From contig CAUYLG010048289.1 of the NCBI GenBank assembly GCA_963573385.1, positions 1 to 64,000 of the forward strand: DNA of 64,000 bases, written 5' to 3'. The notes below the pieces were generated by a model that saw only the letters and a list, made by a program, of their open reading frames with translations, was not told the DNA's origin and did no database searches. Origin of the DNA: Cacajao melanocephalus (Eukaryota > Chordata > Mammalia > Primates > Pitheciidae). A program made the translations under genes and the position numbers. This document shows positions 12,838 through 25,195 of the stretch, piece by piece. Position 1 is the first letter of the stretch; each line of letters starts with the position of its first letter.

Positions 12838-12985
12838 CTGTTAAGAATCACCTGAAGTGCCTAAAAATCCTCGAGTTTCAGGGCTCTTCCCTGGAAATGG
12901 TGATTTAGAACATCTTCGGGGAGGGCCTACGAGTCTGTGGTTTTAATAAGCACCTCCAGGATTTGCGTCTTCGGGGAAGCTGACA
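12838..12985. mobile_element. MER5-like hAT (Charlie) DNA transposon relic
   Basis: 'aagaatcacctgaagtgc' near 12843 and 'cacctccagga' near 12952 match the MER5 pattern of a 'cagaatcacctgg...' start and a 'ccaggtgat'-type end, with heavy decay between. Confidence 0.45.
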
Positions 12986-12989
12986 TAAT

Positions 12990-14355
12990 ACTAAAGAGTT
13001 GGTATTCAGAAGTTTCTTTCCAAGAAATTGCTTCTATTACGTTTATCCCAATATTCTGTCAGTTGCTCCTTCAGATTTAAGCTTCTCCAGCAGCTCCCAC
13101 AAATAAGCAGTTTTTCCTAGAAAGGGAAATGCAAGAGTTTAAGAGGGAGCTGGCTAGTCTTGATTTTCGCAGTACACCCTCACCCCTGCCACCTCCTCGA
13201 CCAGTGAGCCACAGATGTTTGTGGGGTATCCTTTATTGGCCTGTTCAGCTGGATCGGTTTGTGACCCTAAAGTGAACCTCCAGATGAGTAGGGTGATAGT
13301 GTAGGCAGAAGCCTTTTAAAGGAGGGAACTGGGGTGTGGAATGAGAAAGTTTTAGGACCTCGCTGGCACGCCTGGGCAGCTGGAAAACTGTGGGAATACT
13401 TTTGAGAAGAAGGTGGCTTTTTGTGCATCATGGGCTGTGGCAAGAGAACTTGATTTACACCCACCCTAGTAACAGAAATGTTCCAAGAAAGAGCAACGGT
13501 TAAATACTGTGGGGTTTTATTTTTTCTTTTTGGTAGTAATTTCCAAACAGATTCTGTAAGCATCATTAGTTTCCTAATCAAAATAACAGTCAATTCACTG
13601 TTTCTCTCAAAGTTTCCTTCAATTTCCTAACTTCTTGTCTGTATTCATGCTGTTTCTTCAACGAGGAATGTCCTTTCTCTCGTGTCCACAAATTCTAGTG
13701 ATTATTTGAGACTCAGCTGAGATGCTAAATCTTAGTGGAAGTCTTCTGTAGTTTCCCAGTTTGGTTCTACCTGGCCCATCAAGTGTTTATCAAATGGTTT
13801 TTGAGGTGCAGGCGATTTGGGAATGGAGATGGCCTAGATCTCATCTTCTCTCTAGTGAACCTCACACCCTAACTGATAAACTACTCTTTGCTTTGCTCTA
13901 CTATAACATCACTTCTACCTCCAAAACTTACTTTATTTTCTGTGCATTTTTTGCTATCATATTCGTCTGTATCACTATATTTTGAGTTCCTGGAAACGTG
14001 GTAGAATGACTTCAACTCTGTGCCAAGAATGTAGTACAAATGTAAATGTTTCCTGAATAGATGAATGAATGGATGAGAGGAGGAGATGGCTGCAAAGAAA
14101 TCAAATTCAGCCTTCTTCAATATTTTATCTCTAGCCTCAGAGTTGTCTGGTGATGACGTCAGAGAAAATTCTGAAATTCCTTGGGCTTTGGAAATGGCTT
14201 CAGCTCCATAAAGCTGGCCTGTAAGATCAGGAAGAGCAAAGATTACCAGAGTTATAGAGGGAAAAGATTTCAGGACAAGAACTAGCCCTCTTCTCCTTTA
14301 TTCTTAATTTATGAGTTCAAGACCTACCTGACACAGCTATGAATAAACTTTAAGA
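12990..14355. other. Intergenic, no gene recognised
   Basis: AT-rich unique sequence. A minus-strand ORF of 108 codons at 13267-13593 has no recognisable family pattern and no splice or promoter context. No RNA gene seen. Confidence 0.5.
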
Positions 14356-14359
14356 ACCT

Positions 14360-14605
14360 GGAAGGTGGTATAGTATAATGCTTAAACATGCAGTTTCTGG
14401 ATTCATATCCTCGCTCTGTGGTTTACTAACCATCTAACCTTATGTGACCTTGTGCAAATTACATAATATCGCTAGGTTTCAGTTTCTTTATAAAGAAAAT
14501 GGGGAGTATTATGATTATAATAGTACTTCCCCTGATTATTAGGAATGTTAAATGAGTTAATACATAGAAGACATTTAGAACAGTGACTGGAACATACTAC
14601 TAAAT
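14360..14605 (+). mobile_element. MIR SINE
   Basis: Follows the MIR consensus through its core: 'gtatagtataatgcttaaac', 'gtgaccttgtgcaaattac', 'aatggggagtattatgatta', 'aatgagttaatacatag', 'gaacagtgactggaacata'. Confidence 0.85.
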
Positions 14606-14692
14606 TATCACCTATAATATTGCATAAATAACAGCTCGATAAATTTAGCTGCTACTCAATAAATTTAGACGCTAGCTGAAAAAAGTAGATTC

Positions 14693-14775
14693 ACAAGGCT
14701 TTAGTCTACACAGATGTGGAAACCTTCTCTAATTTCTCAAGGCTACAGTCTACACAGATGTAGGCTAAAGCCTTG
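14693..14775. repeat. Direct repeat with a terminal inverted copy
   Basis: 'caaggct' plus 'agtctacacagatgt' occurs at 14693-14716 and again from 14738. 'caaggctttag' at 14693-14703 is exactly inverted as 'ctaaagccttg' at 14765-14775, so the segment can fold end to end. Confidence 0.85.
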
Positions 14776-15479
14776 ATTACAGTGGCATATTGGGAATTGC
14801 TGGAAAATTAAGAGGCTGTTGGTAAGAGTCCCTAACTCATTAAAGGGGCACCCATACCTTTTCTTACTTAGTCTATGTGCTCCTATTAGAGACAGAGCCC
14901 TGAACACAAAAGGACCTTGTGTGGCTCAGGGTGGAGAGGCCGATTAATGTGTCTGTGTTCTTGTCACTGGAGAAGATGGCTTCTCATCCCTTTGCGGAGA
15001 AAAAACAGAGATCATAAATGATTAATTTTGTCTGTGATTCATAATGACTTTGCATCATGATGACTGCCATTGCAGAATGACGGCAAGACAAAACGATCTT
15101 TTTGGTTTCTAATTAGGTTCTGAAACAATATTCTCTATTATAATACTATACGAGGGGCTTAATGGCTGCCTACCTCCTTCCCCTAGAAGAAACTGACAAG
15201 CAAATGTGGACCTGGGGCAGTGTAGCAGGTGAGTATGGGTAGGGAAGCAGAAGGCTAACGGTAAGTCTGACATCAGCAGGCAGAGTCTGCTCCCCTAGCA
15301 AAATTCACCAGGAGACATCTGTCCCTGAGCTGGGGCCTTGGCAGAAATGGACAGTTAGATAATTCCTCATGGTGACGGCTGTAGTGTGTATAAAAAGAGA
15401 GGCTGGAGATTGAGTCAGAGCCTTGAGGAAGCCATTCTAAAGATACTAGTTCCTGTTGTGTCCTTGGCAGTTTGGAGAC

Positions 15480-15835
15480 AGAACTCTATGTTTATTTGGA
15501 ACCTCAAGAGCATTCCTCTAAACTCGTGCTTCACATTTGCCTGTGCATACAAGTCACCCAGGGATCTTGTTTAAAACATATATTCTGATTCAATAGGTCT
15601 GGGGTAAGGTCTGAGAGTCTTCATTTCCAGGATGTTTCCAGGTGATGCCCCTGCTGCTTGGTTCTGGGAATCTACTTCAAATAGCAAGGTCAAGACCTGT
15701 ATCCAGCGTCATCATTATCCAAGAAACTTTTTAGAAAGGCAAATTCTCAGGCCCCACCTCAACATCAGAAACTTACTTAAACAAGCCCTCTAGGTGATGT
15801 TGATGTGTGCTTAATTTTGAGGACCACTCTGTAGA
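15480..15835. mobile_element. Two adjacent MER5-like hAT relics
   Basis: 'aagtcacccagggatcttgt' and 'gattcaataggtctggggta' at 15550-15610, then 'catcattatccaagaaact', 'gcaaattctcaggccccac' and 'aacaagccctctaggtgatg' at 15709-15800, match the MER5 consensus, the second in the opposite reading sense to the first. Confidence 0.7.
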
Positions 15836-16675
15836 CTATGCATGAACTAGTCTCACTAAAAGGACAGGTAAAATTTTGGAAAAATAGTATTCCATTAGCA
15901 TAAAACCTCAAGTTGGGAAGACCTGCCCAAAAGGTTACCCAAGCCTTTTTCCAGGTCCACCATGAGAAAAACCCTTCGCTCAGTGGCTGGCTGGCAGGAG
16001 GTGCTGGTGTCCACACCCTTGTCAGAACCCTCCATAGAATGAGCAGCAAGATCACCCACTCTGATGGAGCTTTCCTGCAATACTAGACTCTGGCATCCAG
16101 GAAAGGAAGCCTTATGGTACGCATTTTGTGGAAGAGAGAAAAGAAAGGAGGATTTCTTGGGGTTAATAGAAAGCGGATGTAGAGAAACGGAATTCTCCAG
16201 CCTTGCACCACTAACATGATGTGATACAAACAGATGTGATTCGTGCTTGTGGACAAAACTGACCTGCACTGGGGTGAGTGACAAACCAAAGTTGCCAGGC
16301 CTGAGTGCCTAGAGGAGAAGAGAAAAAACAGAGGAATCTTTTTCACTAAATTCACCAGCTATCTTCTGTTCCAGTTAATTAACTGGGAAAACGAAATTAA
16401 ACCCCAAAGCCTTATTCATCTTTGAGGGGACCTTTGATGTCTCTGAGCACCAATGCCAGGGAGGTGGGCAGTGCCGGGCCAGGACATCTCCCATGGACAG
16501 CCAGGCAGCATTCTGTTAATCGTGGCTATCAAACTGCTTTCTTGGGAGTTGTTTTTGATCCATGTGGAATAGATTAAGAGTCTGTTTTGAATCCCCCAGT
16601 GTTTCCTGTGGAGCATAATTAGAGATGTATTGGAATAGGAATTCAGGTCAACACTTACTTTAATGAGATGTCTGA
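15836..16675. other. Intergenic, no gene recognised
   Basis: ORFs on the minus strand (129 codons at 15895-16284, 147 codons at 16416-16859) are of low complexity or overlap the purine tract and carry no domain I recognise. Confidence 0.5.
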
Positions 16676-16679
16676 AGAG

Positions 16680-16830
16680 TATGGCCCAGCAAGGGGGAGG
16701 GCAGAGGGAGGGGAGTGGTGGAGATGAGGAAGTAGGGGGCAAAGGAATGAAGATTTTTGTGAGGAGGTGAATGGAAGAGAAGGAAGCACAGAGGAGAGAG
16801 ATGGAGAGTGAGAGAAGCAAGGAAATGAGA
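16680..16830 (+). repeat. Purine-rich (GA) tract
   Basis: About 150 bases with very few pyrimidines on the plus strand, built from irregular 'gagga', 'gggag' and 'gagag' words. It explains the serine/proline/leucine-rich ORFs on the opposite strand. Confidence 0.8.
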
Positions 16831-16984
16831 AGTGAGTAGCATTCACTGTATCCTACCACATGCCAAGCACGTTTTCAAAGATGATGAGAAAAACAGTTGA
16901 GAAAATGATACTGGAAATCCATGGAGAGGTTCACAGCCTTGGATTCTGATGTTTGTCTTGAATCTATCTGGAGACAGTAGACAT

Positions 16985-17165
16985 CATACAGAGCTTGGTT
17001 TGATTCCTGGTCCCGTACTTTTTGAGCTGTGTGACTGTTGGCAAGTCACTGACCCTCTCTGAAACTGTTTCCTCACCTGTCAAATGAAGGTTAACTATAT
17101 AATGTTTATAACACTCCTAGAATGGACTGCTGTCTAGTATATATTAGATGTTCAATAAATCATTG
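16985..17165 (+). mobile_element. MIR SINE
   Basis: 'gagctgtgtgactgttggca', 'agtcactgaccctctctgaa', 'tttcctcacctgtcaaatga' and 'ttagatgttcaataaat' are the MIR core and 3' portion in order. Confidence 0.85.
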
Positions 17166-17169
17166 TCAC

Positions 17170-18685
17170 AGTGAGGAATCTGAGGATGAGAGAGGTCACC
17201 TTTGCCCAGGAGCTCATAACCAGTCAGTAACAGAATTGAAATGTAAGCTTAAGTTTGTCTGATCTCCACTGCCACCAAGGAAAATGTACATGACTGACCT
17301 TTTGTGGGGGAAAACAAGGTCTGTTCTCTGCAGGGTGACCTTCGGTCCATGAGGACAGTCCTTATGGACTCCCCATGAGGGGAGAGCTAAACCAGCTTCA
17401 ACCAATTTCAATCAGCTGTGGCAGGATTTGGCTGCGTTATTTACACAGAGTGGTTTTCACAGGGCATGCCCTTGCTTCTATCTCCCCGTAGGTATGTAAA
17501 GGTGCATCCCTTGTTGAGTTCATTCCAGGACTTACTGAGTTCCCATGGTATACCTGGCACTATTTCGGTGCCCTAAGGAGCATAAAGTCTCATTGGAGAA
17601 CCGTGGCAGTCTTGGTGGTGTGCTGCGCCAAGTTCTAGCACCTGCTGCAAGAGTCTGCCTTTGGGATCCATGGGAGGGCTCACGCCAAGGTCACGGTCTT
17701 ACCCAGGCTGCTCCCAGCCTGTCACAGCACATGGCAGGAGTACTGGAGCTGGGCTGCTTCTGCCCACTGTGGGACTTCCTTAATAGGGAGGCTCTAGGGC
17801 TCACCATCACCTGGGAGCTGCACTGCAGTCTGAGGCTCTTCCTGATTCTCTTTCCTTCTCCACTCTTCTTCCTCGGGCAGTCAGACATCCATCAGTCTGA
17901 ACTCTCCCTGCCTGTGCCTCCTCCCTCTCTCATCTTTCACAGAAGTTTCCCCTAAAAAAAGCTTTCACTTCTATTGATATCTGCCTCCCAGAGCACCTAA
18001 ACTGACGAAAGAACCAACATCCATTATTTATTTTATAAATGACAATATAAGGCGATTGATCAACAGAACTCAGACTCCTCCTAACTCCCTCTTGAGCCAT
18101 TCACTTCTCTCTAACTCCATAGTCACCACCTTAGTTCAATCTCGTGTCACTGTCAGTCAGGATCCTGGCAGGACACAGAATGCATACCCAAATTGGGTAA
18201 CTTGTTGAGAAATTAACAAAGGGACAATTTACAAAGCTGTAATTCCAAGCTGCAATCTTAGTTTAAGGAAGCAAGGGACATGGCCTGCCTGCATCGACTT
18301 GAGGTGAGGGATAAAAACCCTGACCTTACTCTATTCCCTCGTATCTCCTTTTGGTGCTCCCCCTGGACTAACCCTAGGTGAAAGCAAGAGGAGACAGGAG
18401 CCCACTGATGGAAGTCAAAATTAGTTTCCCAAGACACAGAAGGGTTGAGAGTTAATCTGGAGAGGCAAAAAGATGATATTTGGCACAATTGTGCCTTATA
18501 TTTGTAAAATCTTGCTGTCTCTCTTTTAATCTTTCTCCTCATCAAAACCAGGGTGACATTTTAAAGACAGGGCCAACTCTCCCAGCTACCTGCTTAATGG
18601 CCTTCCCCATAAACTCACGATGAAGGATCTGACTTGCACTCTATCCTCGCTTCTTTTAACAACTCTAACTTAGGAGGAGGTAAAC
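17170..18685. other. Intergenic, no gene recognised
   Basis: An ORF of 136 codons at 17545-17955 lacks family resemblance. 18145-18480 contains phrases suggestive of an old interspersed repeat ('gatcctggcaggacacaga') that I cannot assign. No RNA gene seen. Confidence 0.45.
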
Positions 18686-18689
18686 ATCT

Positions 18690-19045
18690 GACCTTGCCCT
18701 GCTTCCTGGAATGCTCTCCTCTCCCCTCAGCTCTTTACTTGGCACCTCCAACTCAGTCTTCAGATCTCAGCCACCATGTCATGTCATCTTCTCTGAGTAT
18801 CCACTGTCCCCTGCCCCTTTTATACCAAACAGGTTCCTCTGAGTTTTCTCCCATGACTCTCGAATTTTGCCTTCATGACACATTAGATTCCAATTATTCA
18901 TTTACATACAGGGCTATTGGATCAATGACACCTCCCATAAAGACTGATTTCTGTGATGCCAGGGACTTTGCCTGGCTCTATGTTGCCTTCCCTGAGGCTA
19001 GCACGGTGTGGCACCCTGTACATTTTTGTTTGATAAATACATAAA
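18690..19045 (+). mobile_element. L2 LINE 3' portion
   Basis: 'ctgcttcctggaatgctctc', 'tcttcagatctcagccacca', 'gccagggactttgcctggct' and 'tttgtttgataaatacat' match the L2 3' end in order. The 136-codon ORF at 18634-19044 is an accident of this relic. Confidence 0.75.
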
Positions 19046-19194
19046 ATGCTATGGGAAAGCCAAGCTATGTATTTTGGAGCTGAAGATGGTTCTGATTTTA
19101 AACACTTCTTTCAGTCAAGCATTGAAAAATCCTGGGGCTTTCAATATTTATGTAGCCAAAGTGTCTCTCTTGTTTGCTCACTTGCATGTTTGTG

Positions 19195-19520
19195 TACCAT
19201 TAACTGAGCAGCTACTATGGGCCAGATGCTCTGGAAAATGTTGTTCTGAAGAGGAGTACTCATCTGCACCAGTGGTGCACCTAGCTGTATTTTACACACT
19301 AGGAAGTAGACACAGAGGTAAGAAACGAGTTGCTATCTGATGACCCAGTGAGGAATACAGTCCAATGCTTTTATTCTTCCATGCCTCCCTCTCTCCAGGC
19401 ACACCTCCCAGATGCATCCTCCTCATCAGGTTGTTGCAAGGTTTAAGAAAATGAACTAATATAAAGGGCTCAGAATAGTGTCTGGACCACAGTAAGTACA
19501 ATCACTGTTAGCTCTTATTA
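19195..19520 (+). mobile_element. L2/MIR-type relic
   Basis: 'actgagcagctactatgggc' near 19203 and the MIR-like 3' half 'aagggctcagaatagtgtct' to 'gttagctcttatt' at 19464-19518 support an old SINE/LINE relic. The boundary between the two parts is uncertain. Confidence 0.6.
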
Positions 19521-21260
19521 ATGTGTCATCCTCTTCCTCCTTAAACTTCCAAACTTTTGCATGAAATATTATTCCTGCCAAGTGAACCCTCTCCTGCCAC
19601 CTTGAAAATCATATCAATATAACTTTTTATAAAGATCAATTCAAGACATGTGGCCCTGGACGCTACTCAAAGCTTGCACCTCCTGACTATATTGGCTCCA
19701 AGAAAGCTGAAGAATTTATGTCAGTGATTCTGAAGTAAGAATGGAACATAGATCCAACCCCTCTAAGGTGAGGAAGCTGAGCCCCAGAAAGGGAACCCAA
19801 CCTGTTCTCATGTCAGAAAATGCTACAGGTTCACCCACTGTTCAGTATTTATTTCTGGCTCTTAATGCCAACCTTGTCTTTCCTGTCCCTTAGGGCTTCC
19901 CTGATCTCTGGGCATGTGCCTAGGAGGAGTACAGCAACCCCTTCCTTACCCTGCCATTTTTCCTTACCATCCCTGTAGTCACACACTTTAGCCCTCTCAT
20001 TGGAGGTAGTCTACTGTAAATCGTGGAGGGGTAATGGCATATCACATACATGCCCCCTCTTCCATTTCTTCTCCCCAGTCTTTCCCCTATTTCTTGCTCC
20101 CATTGTCTGTACAACTTAAATTGCCTTCCTCAATCTACAGACACTTGAGATGCTCTCATTTTAGAGGAATTTCTCCTGCTTCTGGAATTGAACACCTCTT
20201 GGGCACCACTTCCTATCCCTTTGGCCACCCCCACCCCAGCCATAGTGACCTGTTCCATGCAGGCCTAGAGCACCTCCGTGTCTGTGCACCCTGACACTGC
20301 CTCACATTCACCTCCATTGCACACCCTGGATTCCTGCCTTCCAGCTTTTCTGGTGCTGAGGTATGGGACACCTGTGAGGACCCACTGGGCACCCTCATGG
20401 GCACAACTTGACAGCTCCTGAGGAGTTAACACCCTTGGCCAGTAGGGGTAGGAATCAAGGCCTCCAGCTCTTGTCATCCACTGTGCGGGGCTGAGGTGCT
20501 CTGCATAAGGCCCGGTGACAAGGGCACTTGCTGCAGGGTCCGCTGAGCAGCACATCATTAATGGGTTTCCCTCCTTCCCTGAGTTACTTTCCTTGTCCTT
20601 TGTTCCTGCTCTCTGGGATCACTTCCCATGTAAACTCCCTGCACGCAAGTTTTTTCTCAGTCTCTGCTTCTGGGGAATCCAAACTAAGACACCGGTGACT
20701 CCTAGGACTACAACATCCATTTCCGCTGAGCAGTGTTTGCCTCAGAGTTCCTCATGGACTTGTTTTCACTTTTCAAAATCTTCATCCATCAAGGATCATC
20801 TGAGATTCTATCACCCCGATCACATCAATCCACAAGAATCATTTCTCTTCCAGGGTAGCCATGCCCTTTTTCAAGCACTTAACAACAGTTATCTGTTCCT
20901 TTCTTCTCCTTAATGATAATAATGAATAAGAACAGCTAACAATTATCAAGCTGCAACTCTAAACCCTAAGATTATAAACACCTTGAAGCCGGGGCCTATG
21001 CCTAGGTCCCCAGAGAGCCTAGCGTAGGGTTTAGCCCAAATTCTGTGATCTTTCATGAATTTCTTCAGTAACAGGTGGCTTTGTCGCAGGCACCAGAGCC
21101 TGTTGGGGTGGCCATCTTTCTCCCTGCCATGCCTGGTTTCTCAACTGCAGGGAAGACACTTGTTCCTTGTAGCCTTGCTAAAAGCTCTATCAAGAAATGT
21201 GAAGTGTTGCCCAACCCAATGCACAAGCCTACAAATCATACTTGACCTCTGCCCAACTCA
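19521..21260. other. Intergenic with faint repeat traces
   Basis: No gene recognised. 20500-20700 has wording typical of an old interspersed repeat 3' end ('ctctgcttctggggaatcca', 'aactaagaca') that I cannot name with confidence. ORFs of up to 132 codons have no family pattern. Confidence 0.45.
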
Positions 21261-21264
21261 ACCA

Positions 21265-21510
21265 CCACCTCCTCCATGAAGGTCCCTGATACTTCCAGAA
21301 AGAACTCTCCATTCTCTGAATTCCTGCAGCCTTTCATCTGTACCATTTTTATGAAGTGGCATCTCATTTTTAGACAACTATTACAATTAGTTATATCCAT
21401 AACTTGCCTCTTCTTGCAACAATGGGTAACTTCAGGGAAATGACCAAACCCCAGGGCCTAGCACTTTCTATGAATAGTTGCTGGATACATTTTGAATGAA
21501 TGAACAACTA
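21265..21510 (+). mobile_element. L2 LINE 3' end
   Basis: 'ctgcagcctttcatctgtac', 'cccagggcctagcactttct' and the closing 'tttgaatgaatgaac' match the L2 tail. Confidence 0.6.
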
Positions 21511-21689
21511 AAGGCAAGAAGAGAGACTGAAAGTCTTCAGGCAAAAGATTATCAGGACTCCTGGCATCCTGGTCAGTCCTGGGAGGCCCAGAGTTGCAGG
21601 TTTATAAAGATAATGGCAGAATCTACCACAAGTCCCCACAAACTCGTTCTTCTTTTTTGGCATAAAACGTATAGTTAGGCACACGCAGC

Positions 21690-22015
21690 CACCAGAATAT
21701 ATTTCCCAGCCTCCGTGCCCCTTCCAACTCAGTGCTGATGTTTGGTGTGCAGGTAGCAGAGATGTGAGCAGATTACCTTCTCTGTCCTAAAAAGGAGTGG
21801 CCCTGCATTCCCTGAGAAGGCATAGCTGGGGCAGTCATCCAGAGCCACCAGACAGGGGCTGCAGCTTGATAAAAGGTGCCTGGGTTCCAGTGACTATGGA
21901 GCCACCTACCAGTACTAGAGCAGTCAGAGATGTCTAGACCAGTCACGGAGATATCTACATGATAGAAAAATAACTATGTTGTTTAAATCATTATTATTCA
22001 GTCTTTCAGTTAAAG
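21690..22015 (+). mobile_element. MaLR-like LTR relic (tentative)
   Basis: Ends in a 'ttgtttaaatcattattatt' type tail, comparable with the MLT1/MST style 3' end ('gtttaagccac...'), preceded by a purine-mixed body. Two similar tails occur at 24.4 and 25.05 kb. Family assignment is uncertain. Confidence 0.4.
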
Positions 22016-22655
22016 CAGCTAAACTTGTGTTTTAACTGATGCCAGGACAGCTCTGGAAGTCTGATCCGTCCTGAAGAACGGAAAGGAGGGCATATGCCAG
22101 AGATACATCAGGCCAAGGAGTTACAATAGGTATGGATAGGTATGGGTGGGGATGAGGGGCAGCTGGGTGGGTAGATGGACTCTGGGCACAATGTATGTGT
22201 GGGTTGACATGCTGTGGTGTGGACCTGTCTCTTCAAATTGGAGGGAGCTGGCTGGGCTAACTGGTGAGCCCAAGCTAGAGATGGAGCTGAAGGAGACAGG
22301 AGCTAGAGAAGGTGAATCATACAAGGAAGCAGGGCAGACCAAGCTGGTGGAGAGAACCCTGGTGGTGATCACTGACCGTAACCACAGGTTCCTGACCAGA
22401 GAACCCTGATACAGGCATGGAGGCCATAGGGGCCAGAGCGAGATGCTGAATCCAAGCCAGACCCAAGAGTCAGGAACTGGGTTGGGGTGGGGGGTGGCAA
22501 GCAAGCAGACTCTGGGGTGATCTCCATAGATACAGGTGAGCCTATGGTGGATGGCAATGTATGGGGCACTACACTGGATTAATGATACAGAGGAGCATCA
22601 AGGGGCTGTTTCACTTCTCACGACGTAGCCTATGCTTGGAATTCCTGCCCCTGCC
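22016..22655. other. Intergenic, no gene recognised
   Basis: Moderately GC-rich unique sequence with opposed ORFs of 87 and 127 codons near 22121-22504. Neither shows a domain or homology I recognise. Confidence 0.5.
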
Positions 22656-22659
22656 CATT

Positions 22660-22925
22660 TCGTCAGGTGTTCACTTAATCTAAAAGACTCAGCTTGGGTG
22701 TCACCTTCTCCAGGAAGCCCTCCATGAAACTGCACACCAGGCTGAGGCAGGTGCCTCTCCTCTCAGCTTCTTCCAGACCCATTCTTCTCTCTGTTATAGT
22801 AATTGTCAGTCCCTTATTGCATCACAGTTTATGGCTGGATTTGATAGTGTTCTCTGAAGGCAGTGATACTTACCTTCATTGCCTCAGTGCTTCTTGTGGT
22901 TCCTGACACACATGGGACCCCAGTA
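22660..22925 (+). mobile_element. L2 LINE 3' end
   Basis: 'cttgggtgtcaccttctcca', 'ggaagccctccatgaaact', 'ggctgaggcaggtgcctctc' and 'ggcagtgatacttaccttca' follow the L2 3' consensus closely. Confidence 0.85.
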
Positions 22926-24115
22926 AACCCAGATCAAACCATAGAGAAGAGCACGCGGATGACCATGTGGAAGCACGGTGTCAGCCTCAGACATCACAGG
23001 GTATGAGGGTAAATGCAGCCTCCAAAAGCCCACTGAGATTCTGGGAGGGCACTGGGAGGTGGGAGCAGGTAATGAGTAGAAGGGATGGTCAGGACTGAGC
23101 TGCTTCCAGCAAGCCCCTAGTGCTGCTCAGAACTGCATAACTCATGTCACTCTGCATCCCCAAATACTGGTCCCCAGAAGGGACAATTGTCAATAACCAA
23201 AGGAAAAAATAAACATCCCAGGATTGAACACTGCATATACCAGATTACACAGTACTCATTCTATCTATTTCTCTGCCTTGTACCCCGGGGAGAGAGGAGG
23301 CTGGAGAAAATTCTACGTTTTCCCGTCACCACTGCCCCCCTAACACACCCACATCCGAAAATGTGTTTTCTTTGGAGAGGAAGGTCAAAAGTCCACATTT
23401 AAATCTAGGGAGAGGACCAAGTAAGAGGAAGCGTCATCTGATGCCTTCTATTCCTATTGAATCATTTCATTACTAATTAATAGGGTCATTACTGAATGTG
23501 GAAGGGGAAGAACTATGATTAAAGGTTAATGCCGTTACTCCACGCATCACACCTCAAATTATGTTATAAAAATGTCCAGAGTATTTAATTGAACCTATAA
23601 GTAACAGTGTAATTACACTTAATAATGTATGTGCCTCTGGATTTATTTGTTCCTCTCCGAGGTACAGAGAGCCCCATGTGGGCAGGTTAGGGAAGATCAC
23701 AGTGATTTGCTGAAACTCCTTGTTATTTACTTCCCTAGCCCTATCTGTTCTCTCCCTAGCCCTCCAGGACATGAATAATAGGTGACAAGAAATCCACCCT
23801 CCATCTCTCCCACTTTTCAACGGAACGAATCTTAATGTCAATATTTGGCGGGAGGAGAGGGGCAGAGAAAACAGCAATTGCCCAATTCTGGCACTTTACA
23901 GCCTTCCAAGGGCCTTTGATTCTTCAAACCTATGATACTCTTTTGTAACTCCATCCTTTCAAAAACTGTTCTCTCCTCTTGGAATGTCCCTTCCTTCTTT
24001 ACAAAGTAGGGTGCATTCAGCTAATTGGCTCTCACCATTCATTCTCAACTTCTAGTATTTTCCTTTACTGCAAAGCCTAGAAAGCTTAAAATTACTTTTC
24101 CCAGACCCCCTTGCA
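22926..24115. other. Intergenic, no gene recognised
   Basis: Nothing recognised. A 107-codon minus-strand ORF at 23554-23877 has no family pattern. Confidence 0.5.
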
Positions 24116-24119
24116 ACTA

Positions 24120-24465
24120 AGATTCTGGGTGTAAATTAGTCGTCTGCACCTCCTACTAGATGCACTCCTGTGAGATTTGGAAGGTAACAATAGATGCATT
24201 TTCTTGCTACTTTGGCTATTTCAAATGGCAAGCAAGTTTGTGGAGATGTGGGTATTTTTGTATGAGCATTCTATATCCTAGGGATGGTGGGGGCAGAGAG
24301 CTGAAGGAACCTGAAAGCTTCATGGAGCAGAGCTCCCATACCAGCTTAGGATACTCACCTCCATACTTACGTGAGAGAACTAAAATTCCATCTTGTTTAA
24401 GCCAGTTATTTAGGGTTGTTCTATGACTTTCAGCGGAACCTAATCTTAACCAATATACTCACACT
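24120..24465 (+). mobile_element. MaLR-like LTR relic (tentative)
   Basis: 'gagagaactaaaattccatc', 'ttgtttaagccagttattta' and 'cagcggaacctaatcttaac' have the order of an MLT1/MST-type LTR 3' end. Confidence 0.45.
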
Positions 24466-24859
24466 ACAGTTTTTGTACATTTTCTCCCTATCCAGAAGGT
24501 GCATACATCCTGCTGAATATAGTTTTCTGCTTAGCAATTTTAACTCTCACTGATAGCTTAGAGTCATTTACAGACTCCAGAGATGGTGCTGAACTTGCCC
24601 TCTGTGACTGCTTTAGTAACAGCCCCAACTATTCTTTGCCATGTAACATTGCAGTGGCTTCCCTCACTGGGTAGAATAAATGGTCCCACCCCCTTGACCC
24701 TGGTATTGACCTGGTGGCATGCCTTACCCAAGAGAATAAGTCAGAATGTTGGTGTGCCAGCTCCAAGCCTGGATCTTAAGAAGTTTTATGTATTCTCACA
24801 TATGTTCTTGTGCCTTTGCAATCACCTAGAGAATGTGTCCAGGCTGGCCTGTTGGCTCT

Positions 24860-25085
24860 AGGAGGAGAATGAGAGACATAGGGAACAATAGTGCTGAACC
24901 AGCTGAGCTTGGCCTAGACAAGTTGCCCCCCTGCCAGCTGCAGCAGACATGTGAATGAAGCAGCCCACCCACAACTGACTCCATTTATCACATAAACAAT
25001 ATATGCTTATTGTTGTATGCCACTCAGTTTTTCCGGTTGTTTGTCACATAGTACTGTTGTGGCAATGGATGACTGATACGTCCAC
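24860..25085 (+). mobile_element. MaLR-like LTR relic (tentative)
   Basis: 'tgttgtatgccactcagttt', 'ttgtttgtcacatagtactg' and 'gtggcaatggatgactgata' resemble the 3' end of a MaLR LTR. The 5' end cannot be placed. Confidence 0.45.
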
Positions 25086-25195
25086 TTTCTCATTAATACA
25101 AACATTTAATAAATTGATCTGTGGGTATCAAGCTCTTAAATGTCTCATTTAAAAGATAACACTAAATCAGGAGTTAGGAAACAAGTATTCTAGTT

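Noticed and set aside
15895..16284. 129-codon minus-strand ORF
   Set aside because: No domain, no promoter or splice context, and its length is not unusual for chance in this composition.
16416..16859. 147-codon minus-strand ORF rich in Ser, Pro and Leu
   Set aside because: Most of it is the complement of the purine-rich tract at 16680-16830.
18634..19044. 136-codon plus-strand ORF
   Set aside because: It coincides with an L2 relic.
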